Source: Nelumbo lutea
Lineage: Eukaryota > Streptophyta > Magnoliopsida > Proteales > Nelumbonaceae
Direction of reading: 5' to 3'
Length of the DNA: 64,000 nt
NCBI GenBank assembly: GCA_022828595.1
Contig: JAKGHH010000007.1
Location: 32,302,356-32,366,355, forward strand
Part shown: positions 55,364 to 64,000 of the stretch, piece after piece
How positions within the stretch are numbered: the stretch's first letter is position 1
Layout of the letters: each line of letters starts with the position of its first letter
Notes under the pieces: generated by a model
Database searches by the model: none
Seen by the model: the letters and a program-made list of their open reading frames with translations, nothing else
What the model was told of the DNA's origin: nothing
Translations under genes and position numbers: made by a program

Positions 55364-58021
55364 CCATAGGATGGGATTTTAATGTCATCAGGTTTATAAC
55401 TGAAACAAGTAACCCCAACCATAGGATCACCTCAAGTATGAGGAAGTTCAACCGTTGTGTGGATTCTTTTGAATTGAGGGGGCTACCACTGGTGCAAGCT
55501 GATTTTACCTGGTCTAATTTTCAGGAAGAACCACTTTGTTGCAAACTAGACAGATTTTTATTCTCTTCAAATTGGGAGCAAGTATGGGGTGGTTTGGTGA
55601 TGAGGGCACTACCTAGACCTACGTCGGATCATTGTCCAGTTAGACTATCTCAAGAAAGACTAGTAGGTGGACCTTGCCCCTTCAGATTTGAAAACATGTG
55701 GCTGTTACATCTAGACTTTCAAAAGAAAGTGAAAGAATGGTGGGAAGATAATCAGGTGGAGTTTAGAATGGAAGGGATATAGATTTTATAAGAAGCTACA
55801 AAAGCTAAAAGCCAAGATCAAAGCTTGGAACAAAGAAGAGTTTGGTAGAATTGAAGACAGAAAGGAGGCTATTAGTAAAAGGATTCAAGAACTTAATGTT
55901 GCTAAGGCAGAGAGAGGATTGAGGCGTGAAGAAAGGGAAGAGAGATAGAAGTTGAAACAAGAGTTGGAGGAAATTCTCAGAAAAGAAGAGATAAGCTGGA
56001 GACAAAAATCAAGAAGCAAGTGGTTGAAGGAAGGAGATGGTAATAATACAAGATTTTTCCATAACTTGGCAAGCGGAAGAAAGAGGAAGAACATAGTGGA
56101 AAGTTTGGAATGGAATGGGGCAATGATGACAAGAGAGGAAGAGATTGCAAAAGCTTTTGTGGAGCATTTTAAATCCATTTATGACGGTCCCAGTAGAGTA
56201 AGAAAGACTCTAACCGACTTTGAGTGGCATGCTGGAGAAAGGGAATTGTTGGAACCACTGGAAAGACCGTTTGAGGTTCAAGAAATAAAGGAGGCAGTTT
56301 TCTCTATGGAAAGATCAAAAGCCCCAGGCCTGGATGGATTCACTATGGCTTTTTATCAAGACTATTGGGACAACTTAGGTGATAACCTAGTAGAGGTCTT
56401 CTTGGAACTCTTTGAAAGAGGAAAAATAAATGCGGGTGCAAATGTTACTTCCATAGCTTAGATCCCTAGGAGGGTGCCTGCAGTTCAGCCCAAGGACTTT
56501 AGACCAATCAGTCTGACTGGGAGTCTGTATAAAATCATTTCTAAAGTTCTTGCACTAAGACTCAAGAAAGTCCTTCCTTAATCTCACCGAATCAAGGGGC
56601 CTTTGTGAAAGAGAGAAATTATTGATTAGATTTTAATACCCAATGAATGTGTGGATTAAAAAAAAAAGAAAGAAAAGGGGTTTGATATATAAACTTGACT
56701 TAGAAAAGGCTCATGATTTGGTGGATTGGGATTTCTTTCTAAAAGTGTTGAAGAATAGAGGTTTTGGGGAGAGATGGTGTAAGTGGATGAAGGGTTGTAT
56801 TACCTCTTGTAACTTCTCAATCTTAGTGAATGGAGTAGCTAGGGACTTCTTTCCTGCAAAGAGGGGCCTTAGACAAGGAGACCCTTTGTCACCTTTCCTC
56901 TTCACCTTAGTAGTGGATGCCCTAAGTGTCTTGATTTCTAGGGCTGATTCAAGAAATCTACTGAAAGGATGGAGAGTTGGGAGGCAACAAGTGATTGTCA
57001 CTCACCTACAATTTGTGGATGATATCATTCTCTTTTATGAAGGGGAAATTGAGGAGATGGATAATTTGAGATTGGTGGTGATGCATTTTGAGAGTCTCCA
57101 ATCTGAAAATCAATTGGAACAAGAGTTGTGTAGTGGGGGTGAATTTACGGGATGATGAAGTGCAATTGGTAGCTAGGGCTTTAGGTTGTGAGGTAAGTGG
57201 TTGGCCTCTGGTATATTTAGGTCTGCCTCTGGGGAGAAATACTAGAATAGAAAACTTTTGGTACCCAATTTTAGAAAGACTCACTAAATTTAGGGGGTAG
57301 AATCACTTTAATCAAGTCCACTTTGGCCAACCTTCTGGTGTATTTTTCTGTCTACCTTTAAGCTTCTTGCCAAGGTTGCCAATAAGTTAGAAAAGCTCAT
57401 GAGAGGTTTTTTGTAGGAACCGAGTGACTCAAAAAAGGACCATTTAGTGAAGTGGGAAGTAGTTTCTAGGAAAAACGAAGTGGGGGGTCTAGGCATTGGC
57501 AATATCAAATTAAGAAATGTAGCTTTATTAGGAAAGTGGTTGTGGAGATTTCCTATGGAGCAAGACAGTTTGTGGCACTTGGTGGTGGCAAGTATTCATG
57601 GGATGGCAGCTAATGGATGGGATGTTGGCGTCGACCCTAGGGCTTCTCATTTCTCCCTTTGGAAAGCAATTGTTGGAGTCTTGTCTTTCTTTCAGCCTTT
57701 CATCAGATTTGATGTGTGCTTAGGTAAGAAAATTTTGTTTTCGGAGGACCTTTGGATTCGGAACACCCCCCTTAAGGATAGATTCCCGGTAATGTATTCT
57801 CTTTCCCTAAATAAATTCAAAACCATCTCCTCACTTCGTGTGTCTGAGGGGACTTGGGATTTGGATTTGAGAAGAGGGTTGAGGGATTCAGAATTGTCTT
57901 CTGCAGATAAGTTATTCATTATGTTGAATTCAGTTTTCCTAGATCTTTCCTACCCAAATAATAGAATTTGGAAAGAGTCATCTTCAGGGACTTTCTCTTG
58001 TTCATCTTTTTTCAACGCCTT

Positions 58022-58089
58022 AGTTCAGTCTTCTTCTGTGTCTGTCTCTTTTCCTAGTTCAGTCTTCTTCTGTGTCTGTCTCTTTTCCT
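58022..58089 (+). repeat. 34-bp perfect tandem duplication in LINE-C
   Basis: The block agttcagtcttcttctgtgt plus ctgtctcttttcct occurs at 58022-58055 and 58056-58089 without mismatch, shifting the ORF2 frame. Confidence 0.95.
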
Positions 58090-58520
58090 GCTAAAGAAAT
58101 ATGGTATTCTCCGGTGCGGCCAAAGGTTAGGGATTTTTGCTGGGAAGTGGCTCTTTAAAAGATCAATACTATGGATGTACTTCAAAGAAAAAGGCCAGAC
58201 TGGAGCCTTTACCCACATGTTTGTTATCTTTGCTTAAGAAATGGTGAGACAGTGACTCATCTTTTGATTTCTTGTCCTTTTGCTTATTATTTGTGGGATT
58301 GGTTCTCTTCTTTGTTTGGTTATAGATGGAATCCCCCCTCGGGTGTGCTGAACCTTTTTGACTCTAGCTTCTTCTGACAACCAAGGAAAAGGGGCAGGGT
58401 AATGTGGAGAATAACAAGAGCTTCCATCCTATGGTCAATTTGGGAAGAGAGAAACAATAGAATCTTCCTAGGGAAAGAAAAATCCAAGGAAGCACTTGTG
58501 GAGGTTGTCACCATCAAGGT

Positions 58521-59069
58521 TTGCACTGGCTGAAAGTACATCACATTTTCAAGGATTTCTCCTCGGCGGACTTAATTAGAAATTGGAGTGCTAAAGCTAT
58601 ATCCTCGCCTTCCTCCCCTATGGTAAAAGATTGTTGGGTATCACTTCCTCAGTTTAGGTTGAAGCTAAACTTTGACGGAAGCTCCTTGGGTAATCAAGGT
58701 CAGTCGGGAATTGGGGGTGTGTGCAGAAACGAGGAAGGAAAAGTTTTGGCCCTTTACTCGGGCCCAATTGGGGTGGGAGATTCACTAAGGGCAGAAGTAA
58801 TGGCCTTACTTCAAGGTTTGAAACTGGCGAAACAATGGGGAATGCAGCAATTAGAAGTGGAAGGAGACTCTAAGCTGGTAATAGGGTGGATGCAAGCTAG
58901 AAACCTGGGAGTGTGGTCTCTTAGACAGCCTCTAAGAGAGATTATTAGCCTAGCAAGGGAGATTGGGGTGCATTTTAACTGGGTAAGAAGGTCAGCAAAT
59001 GGAATAGCTGACACTTTAGCTAAGCAAGGAGTTACTAGTGAGCATGTAATATTTTCAATTATCCAATGA
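58521..59069 (+). CDS. LINE-C RNase H domain, open and with all catalytic acids
   Basis: This 182-codon open stretch at the ORF2 end carries all four acidic residues of RNase H: LKLNFDGSSLGNQG (Asp), GDSLRAEVMALLQGL (Glu), LEVEGDSKLVIGW (Asp) and RRSANGIADTLAKQG (Asp). It is the best-preserved RNase H among the LINEs here. In L1-type plant LINEs this domain follows the zinc-finger part. Upstream stops (58156, 58377) mean it is not translated as part of an active ORF2. Confidence 0.85.
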   Translation: MHWLKVHHIFKDFSSADLIRNWSAKAISSPSSPMVKDCWVSLPQFRLKLNFDGSSLGNQGQSGIGGVCRNEEGKVLALYSGPIGVGDSLRAEVMALLQGLKLAKQWGMQQLEVEGDSKLVIGWMQARNLGVWSLRQPLREIISLAREIGVHFNWVRRSANGIADTLAKQGVTSEHVIFSIIQ

Positions 59070-59337
59070 AAGTTATTGTTTCCTATCAAAAAAAAAAAAG
59101 GTTTACAGCAATGTCCTCTTTACTAATGCCCTTTCTAAACTATAAAACTGTCCCAATGCTCAAAAAACGTACTTCAACAGCATTAAAATGTTGCAAGGAA
59201 AACTTCACCATTTATATGGAAAGCTTGTGGTTGTAAGCAATAGAAGTTCAATTTAATCAGTAAAGAAATTAAAACTTCAAATTAAAAAAAAGTTATTTAA
59301 AAATTTAGTCCTTACAAATAAACAAAATCAATTCCAA

Positions 59338-60692
59338 TGGGAAAGATCTCTAACCAAATACTAATTACCAATGAATGTGTGGAGGATTTCAAGAGATCTG
59401 GGAGAAGGGGCATTGTTTGTAAACTAGACTTGGAGAAAGCCTATGATTTTGTGGACTGGGAATTTTTTATTCGAGCACTAAGGAACTGTGGTTTTGGAGT
59501 TAGATGGTGTAATTGGATCAAAGGATGTTTACAATCTTACTACTTCTCAGTGTTGGTCAATAGAATAGTGAAGGATTTCTTTGGTGCCAACAGGAGGGGT
59601 GAGACAAGGGGGCCCACTATCCCCTTTCCTATTCACTATCTTAGAAGAGGTGCTTAGTAGACTGATATCGAAGGTGGATGAAGTGGGATTATTAAAGGGT
59701 TGGAGAGTAGGAAGGGAGAGAGTGGTGGTAACCCACCTCCAATTTGTAGATGATATATCATTTTTTTGTGAAAGTGGGAATGAGTCAGATGCAAGGAATC
59801 AAAGGATGTTGGTGAACCTCTTTGAAAAAGTGACAAATCTGAAGATGGACCTCAATAAGAGTGTGGTGGCCGGGGTCAACCTAGACCAAGAAGAGGTCAA
59901 TTTGTGGCCAGGAGAATTAGATTGCTTACAAAGTGAATGGCCAATGTTTCTAAGCAATCTAATTTTTGAAGAAAAGAAGATGCAAGGAAGAAGTAACAGA
60001 AAGGATTCTGGTAAAGGTAACATCATTGGTAAAGTCACTGAAGTTGTTTTCAGACTTTACAATGAATGACATAATTAGGAATTGGAGGGAAGTTGCTTCA
60101 TCTTCAACCGTTAAGAAGGTCTTAAAGGAATAGGACCCCCCTGAATCAGGATTCCTCAAACTGAACTTCGATAGAAGCAGCCTTGGCAATCCGAGAAGAT
60201 CTAGAATTGGAGGGGTATTTAGAGATGACAAAGGAACTCTAGTGGGGCTATTCTCAGGCCCTATTGGTATGGGTGATTCCATTACAGCTGAACTAAAAGC
60301 AATGGTATTTGGGATCCAAAAAGCTAAGGAGATGGGGATGTAAAGCTTGTTGTGGAAGGTGACTCCAAAATAGTGATAAGCTGGCTAAAGCAAACTGGAA
60401 ATATACCCTGGTTGCATAGAAATGATATCAAGAAGACCAAAAGCCTCTCCACAGGACTTGCAGCTATCATTTCAATGGACTCAAGGGCGGCAAATGGATT
60501 TGCAGACCAGCTAGAAAAACAAGGGGCAAACAAGGATCAATGTTTTTGGGCTCAGTTGTAAGAATGAGAAATCATAACTGATAGGTGGCAACTTAAATTT
60601 TAGTGGGGTAGCTGAGGCTACTCATAATCTGTAATTCATATTTTCTTATATTAAGGAAATTCTTTTTACTTATCAAAAATTAAAAAAAAAAA
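59338..60692 (+). mobile_element. LINE-D: internally deleted LINE
   Basis: It starts in RT (ISNQILITNECVEDF), then CKLDLEKAYDFVDWEF, a frameshift at about 59585, RQGGPLSPFLFTIL and the catalytic HLQFVDDISFFCE (59740). At about 59960 the sequence jumps over about 1 kb to the pre-RNase H codons. RNase H reads LNFDRSSLGNPRRS, GDSITAELKAM, VEGDSKIVISWL and NGFADQLEKQGAN, with a stop at 60561. The tail ends in poly(A) at about 60692. A clean target duplication was not seen. Confidence 0.85.
59916..59963. repeat. Inverted repeat at the LINE-D deletion junction
   Basis: attagattgctta (59916-59928) and taagcaatctaat (59951-59963) are perfect reverse complements over 13 bases with a 22-base spacer. 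The right arm lies exactly where the LINE-D sequence jumps. Confidence 0.9.
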
Positions 60693-61604
60693 AGTCAATA
60701 CCCAACCTATTATCAGGATGGTTATTAATGGAGGCCCCAGCCCAACCTCACCCAGCAATACCTCTGCTCTAGGCTTTCCATTATGGCAAAACAAAGCCCT
60801 TCTCCCTGGTGAATTTTCAAAGTAGATCTTTTGACAACCCAGCAGGCCAGAAGACACTGAGCTTTTTGGATCTTTTCTTTGAAGACCAAGACTATTTGGT
60901 AAACAACTTAATCTACCAGGCTGTTAATAACAAATTTGAAGGCTATTAAAATCGTGGAAAAGATCAAAAGCTTCATTTGAAGCTTCCCAGTTTTCGACTA
61001 TTTTGGTCTTTGCACATGCTCATCTTTGGGCCTTCCAGTCTACAGGATACCAAACGGAAAGAAGACATTTCTTGGTCTTTTGAGCTTCCTACAGACCAAA
61101 AAACACACCTATGATGCTTGTTGAGTATAGAACCAATGTGGACCAACAGACAGCTAATCTATGGATACACATGCATGAACAGACTCATAGACATATACCA
61201 TGGTTGAGAATCTATGGTAAACTAGATAGTGACATTAGGGTAAACTGTTCAATTAGAGTAACTAGGGTAGCACATTATTAGGCCTGGGCAGTTTGTACCC
61301 CTACTAAATAGTGTTCTAGACGAAGGAATTAGTTTCCAGATCATGTGAAGTCCATCCAATTATTCCAGTTACATCTGTGAAAACTATTATGTCAAGAGCA
61401 TTCTTGTCCTTGAGAAAAAGACTTGTTATTAATGGTGAAATAACAGGATAATGTGGGATGGTCACTTTCCCATTCTACCTCTGTTTCAAGTATTGATTTC
61501 TTATTCTCTTTTTCTTCATCTTTTTCATCATTGCCTGATGTCTTCTTCTATCCATTTTACTAATCACAAACAACCTTAAATAAAATAAACAAATAAGTCC
61601 TTAC
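60693..61604. other. CNGC intron sequence without recognised elements
   Basis: No reading frame or repeat ends are recognised. It extends to the donor of the S6 exon (61604). It may be part of the original, ancestral intron. Confidence 0.45.
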
Positions 61605-61716
61605 CTGCATGTTACCAATCAGAAGCGCAAATAGGATAAGTCCAAGAATAGCCAGTGCAATGGAAAAGATAACCTCTCCAGGATACGTACTAGTTTCTAG
61701 GCCCTGGCCAAGAGTG
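61605..61716 (-). CDS. CNGC: CNGC exon: pore end and S6 helix
   Basis: A 112-base exon between acceptor ctctgtacag (61717) and donor gtaagg (61604). It reads (S)TLGQGLETSTYPGEVIF and SIALAILGLILFALLIGNMQ. This is the part after the selectivity filter (the NL of the filter lies in the preceding exon, not in this window) and the inner S6 helix that lines the gate. It joins in frame to TYLQ of the C-linker exon. The preceding exons (S1-S5) must lie beyond position 64000, because no other channel sequence was found upstream. Confidence 0.96.
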
Positions 61717-62913
61717 CTGTACAGAGTAAAGGCCAATGAAGTTAGTGTTAAAGACTGAAAAATCAAGCAGACCTAGCACAATATGAGTTTAACTAGTGAC
61801 TTATCTTCATACCAATAAAATATCAATGGGTTGATGAAGACAATAACAATAAAAAGTACAACTTCATATCAATTGACAAATTTTAAGCAAATGAAAAATG
61901 GCTAGAAAATTTGTGCATGCAATTTGGGGGAAACATCATCAGAAATAATCAGTTGAAGGCACGAGTTATGTTTAGTGAAAAAACAATGTTGGAAAAGTAA
62001 ATGTTGATTGGATAAGCAACAACAATTAAAACATTTTATATTTGGAGAGTGATTTGAGCAAATCTGATTTTTGATGTGGGGACTGGAAATTCAAGGTGAT
62101 ACTGGTTAAACTTAATCTGATCACTTCATACAACTCTAATGTCAAAACCATGGACATTAAATGCTTCGAAGATTTTGAAACTCATTTTCTTTATCTTGGT
62201 GTTCAATGCCAGCCTCTCGTGGATATCCGAACCACGTTTGAAACAGTTTTATCCACCTTCAGGTAAGAGAAGGAAGATATGTGACATTATAGTTAGGCAG
62301 CTCTTTTACATGGTATGAAATGAAAATATGTATGAAATTAAGAGCACTCTAGGAAATGGAGATTCAACAATAGACACTGATTGACCTGATTACATTGAGG
62401 GTTATTCATTGGCAGTATGTGTCCAAGGAATCATCCAGCAGGCAAACTGCCCCATCAGAGATGACCCCCCCCGGCGGCAAGCATCAAGGTGACCCTAAAG
62501 TGAAGCCTAGAATTTTATGTTTACTATTGAACAATTTTTAGAATTTCTAGTCATAAGGGTACTTTGGCCACTTCACATTTTTTGATATGGGTTCAGTCAT
62601 TGTTAAATTAAGGCATTACCAGAATGCATTTAGACATAAGGGTACTTTGGATTTTCTTGCTCTTAGAACTTGTGTAGCAATTCTTTCCCCAAGCCCTGAG
62701 TTTCTTCTACTTCTCAGCAAGGTGGCCAGAGTTACTGTTGCCATAATTACGAAATTGCCACTGCAAAACACAAACCCAATTATTTTGAATCTTTGAACCA
62801 ACCTCACAATTACCTAACAAATAACTTCCAATGACTGGACCCTACATCAAAATGTGTTAGCGTAGGGGTATTTCTGTCTTTATACCTTGATTAGTGCTGC
62901 TGATCTGTAAGGT
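61717..62913. other. Next CNGC intron, left part, no recognised gene
   Basis: An open plus-strand stretch at about 62072-62258 ends at a donor-like gtaaga and contains MDIKCFEDFETHFLYLG; no family was recognised. The phrase cataagggtactttgg occurs twice (about 62552 and 62635). Otherwise nothing was seen. Confidence 0.35.
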
Positions 62914-64000
62914 TGTGTTGGAACAAGTGCTCTTAACTTAAGTAAGGGCACATAGGTCTTTTCAGTTATGTTTTAATAATAATATAAATACTTACTGGCC
63001 GACTAGGAGAAGTCAAGTTGACTCTTTCAGTTCGAACCAGAATTCTCTCTTCTCTCTTTCTCTCTCTCTCTCTCTATCACCTTTTCTTCTTCTACAAAAC
63101 TGAACTCAGTAAGGCCGAACTCTAAGGCAGACCTGAATTTCATCATGGTATCAGAGCATCTTGAATCTGCCTAGATTTCTGCTTGCCTAGGGTTCATTCT
63201 CTGCGCACCCTATCTAGGGTTTTCCTCTTTTTTTCTGTGTTCGATTGGAGATAAGGGAAAGGGCTGGAAAGGAGTGATCGCCCTCTTCCCTTGGAGGTCT
63301 CTATGCCTCCAGTCAGGTCGTATGTGGTCGGTTGCTGTGATTTCTGAGATCGCCCTCTCCTAGTAGAGGAAGAATAGAGGGCCGAACAGTGTGGGCAGTG
63401 GCTGTTGTGTGTGGTTGTTGTGTGTGCAGCAGCTGTTGTGTGTGGACTGTTTTCCTGCTCGTATGGGTGTTACTTCAGCAATAAGGTAACGGATTTCAGT
63501 GCACGATATCTGTTATGGATTAAATAGGAGGTGTGTTTCAGACCATATGCTAGGGTTTCAGCCAGTAAGTTCTAGGGTTTATGCTGGTTTCTTTGTGCAT
63601 TTTGAAGGAAGAGATATGATCATATAGTGGTGAAATTTCAGGTAGTTGTAAGAGTAGGGTTTGTGATGTGAGCACACTTTTCAGCAACAAGTGCTGAAAT
63701 CAGTGTGACAGGTTTGATCTAGGGTTTGTGGTGTAAAGAGCACACATTCCAGCAACAATAAGTGCTGCAATCAGTGTGACAGGTGTGACCTAGTGGTATG
63801 TAGTGTGCAGATCTCAGTGATAATAGAATTCAGCAAGTGTGCAGAATCGGTGATAACATAATGGGAGACAATAATGATTATAAACCTAGTGTGATGGTGC
63901 CTACAGACTACCTGAATGTTCAGATGACCTCCATTAAATTAAATGGAGAGAATTATGTGCCTTGGGCTAAATCTGTTTAAGTCTTTCTGAAGGCAAAGAA
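62914..64000 (+). mobile_element. Copia-7: 5' end of a Ty1/copia element
   Basis: The LTR (62914 or 62916 to 63145; TGTTGGAACAAG...CATCA) carries a TATA-like stretch (aataatataaatactt) and a CT-repeat at 63054-63078. The primer site tggtatcagagcatcttg follows at 63146, then a leader with repeated ctagggttt phrases. Gag starts with the ATG at 63861 (MGDNNDYKPSVMVPTDYL) and meets a stop in WAKSV (63978), where Gln is probable. The element leaves the window. It opposes the direction of the CNGC gene. Confidence 0.85.

Larger units (their letters stand above)
55364..59098 (+). mobile_element. LINE-C: 5'-truncated LINE with 13-bp target duplication
   Basis: It starts inside the endonuclease (GWDFNVIRF, 55370) and runs through RT and RNase H to a poly(A) tail (59088-59098). 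The duplication aggtttacagcaa is exact at 55351-55363 and 59099-59111. The endonuclease shows DFTWSNFQEEPLCCKLDRF and SDHCPVRL. The RT shows SMERSKAPGLDGFTM, CKWMKGCITSCNFSILV, RGLRQGDPLSPFLF and the intact catalytic HLQFVDDIILF (57005). A stop at 56459 and later frameshifts break ORF2. Confidence 0.9.
44700..59179 (-). mobile_element. Copia-6: old Ty1/copia, broken up by later insertions
   Basis: The 3' LTR starts (minus strand) TGTTGAAGTATATG at 45667 after the polypurine tract caaggggatg and is split by the 735-bp MITE at 44870-45608. The 5' LTR starts TGTTGAAGTACGTTT at 59179 and is split by LINE-C (55364-59098). The body on the minus strand is integrase remnants (54560-53770), RT (52810-52290) and RNase H (46675-46566 and 45917-45720), interrupted by LINE-A and LINE-B. 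It lies in the CNGC intron in gene orientation. The LTR outer end near 44700 is approximate. Confidence 0.75.
43630..61604 (-). other. Very large CNGC intron (18 kb)
   Basis: The intron runs from the donor gtaagg (61604) to the acceptor tgtatag (43630), phase 0. It is made of Copia-6 with its nested LINEs and gypsy, MITEs, a 411-bp duplication and LINE-D. Homologous introns in small plant genomes are generally much shorter (general knowledge), so most of the length is inserted DNA. Confidence 0.9.

Noticed and set aside
55156..55422. Minus-strand open frame of 88 codons
   Set aside because: It lies in the inferred 5' LTR of Copia-6 and crosses the LINE-C junction.
62072..62258. Possible plus-strand exon with MDIKCFEDFETHF
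   Set aside because: No homologue was recognised, only one splice-like site is present, and it is antisense within the CNGC intron. It is kept only as a remark.
1..64000. A new multi-gene system (defence, biosynthesis or similar)
   Set aside because: All longer coding stretches are explained by CNGC or by retrotransposon domains. No gene cluster or unusual domain combination is visible.

Overview
This is nuclear DNA from a flowering plant, probably a genome with long, repeat-loaded introns. The one securely recognised host gene is a cyclic nucleotide-gated channel (CNGC). The rest is mostly Ty1/copia, Ty3/gypsy and plant LINEs whose ORF2 carries a C-terminal RNase H, plus small inverted-repeat transposons (MITEs). 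No bacterial genes, rRNA, tRNA or CRISPR array was seen. The species cannot be fixed from the sequence.

Layout, 0-27 kb: a decayed copia fragment (0.3-1.7 kb) is followed by a complete but defective copia with matching LTRs and a perfect target-site duplication (TSD) (Copia-1, 3409-8526). Next come inverted-repeat, AT-rich DNA with a 63-bp tandem repeat (9.0-10.1 kb) and LINE-1 (11.06-13.06 kb), which is interrupted by a 128-bp Tourist-like hairpin MITE. Then comes a three-level nest. LINE-P (+, 13.06-14.45 kb, resuming 26.06-27.04 kb) was split by LINE-M (-, about 6 kb net). LINE-M was in turn split by Copia-2 (-, 16361-21831), the most coding-competent element here.

27-39.9 kb: a degraded Copia-3 (+) carries two MITEs, one of which contains a LINE 3' fragment. 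Two gag-side remnants of copias on the minus strand (Copia-4, Copia-5) follow, then repeat-poor intergenic DNA.

39.9-64 kb: the 3' half of the CNGC gene lies on the minus strand. Three exons are visible (S6 and pore end; C-linker; cyclic-nucleotide-binding, calmodulin and IQ domains), and the gene continues beyond the right edge. Its 2.8-kb intron holds an RTE-type LINE and MITEs. Its 18-kb intron holds Copia-6, into which LINE-A, LINE-B and LINE-C were inserted; a chromodomain-type gypsy landed in LINE-B. A LINE-D deletion derivative follows. The next intron contains the 5' end of another copia (Copia-7). The CNGC splice sites and frame are intact, so the gene could still be functional.

None of the mobile elements looks fully autonomous. 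The lesions are specific: a U5/PBS deletion in Copia-2, loss of the RT catalytic box in LINE-M, RT lesions in the gypsy, and gag loss in Copia-1. I found no sign of a new enzymatic system. The value of the window lies in the readable insertion order and the tolerance of a conserved channel gene for very large introns.
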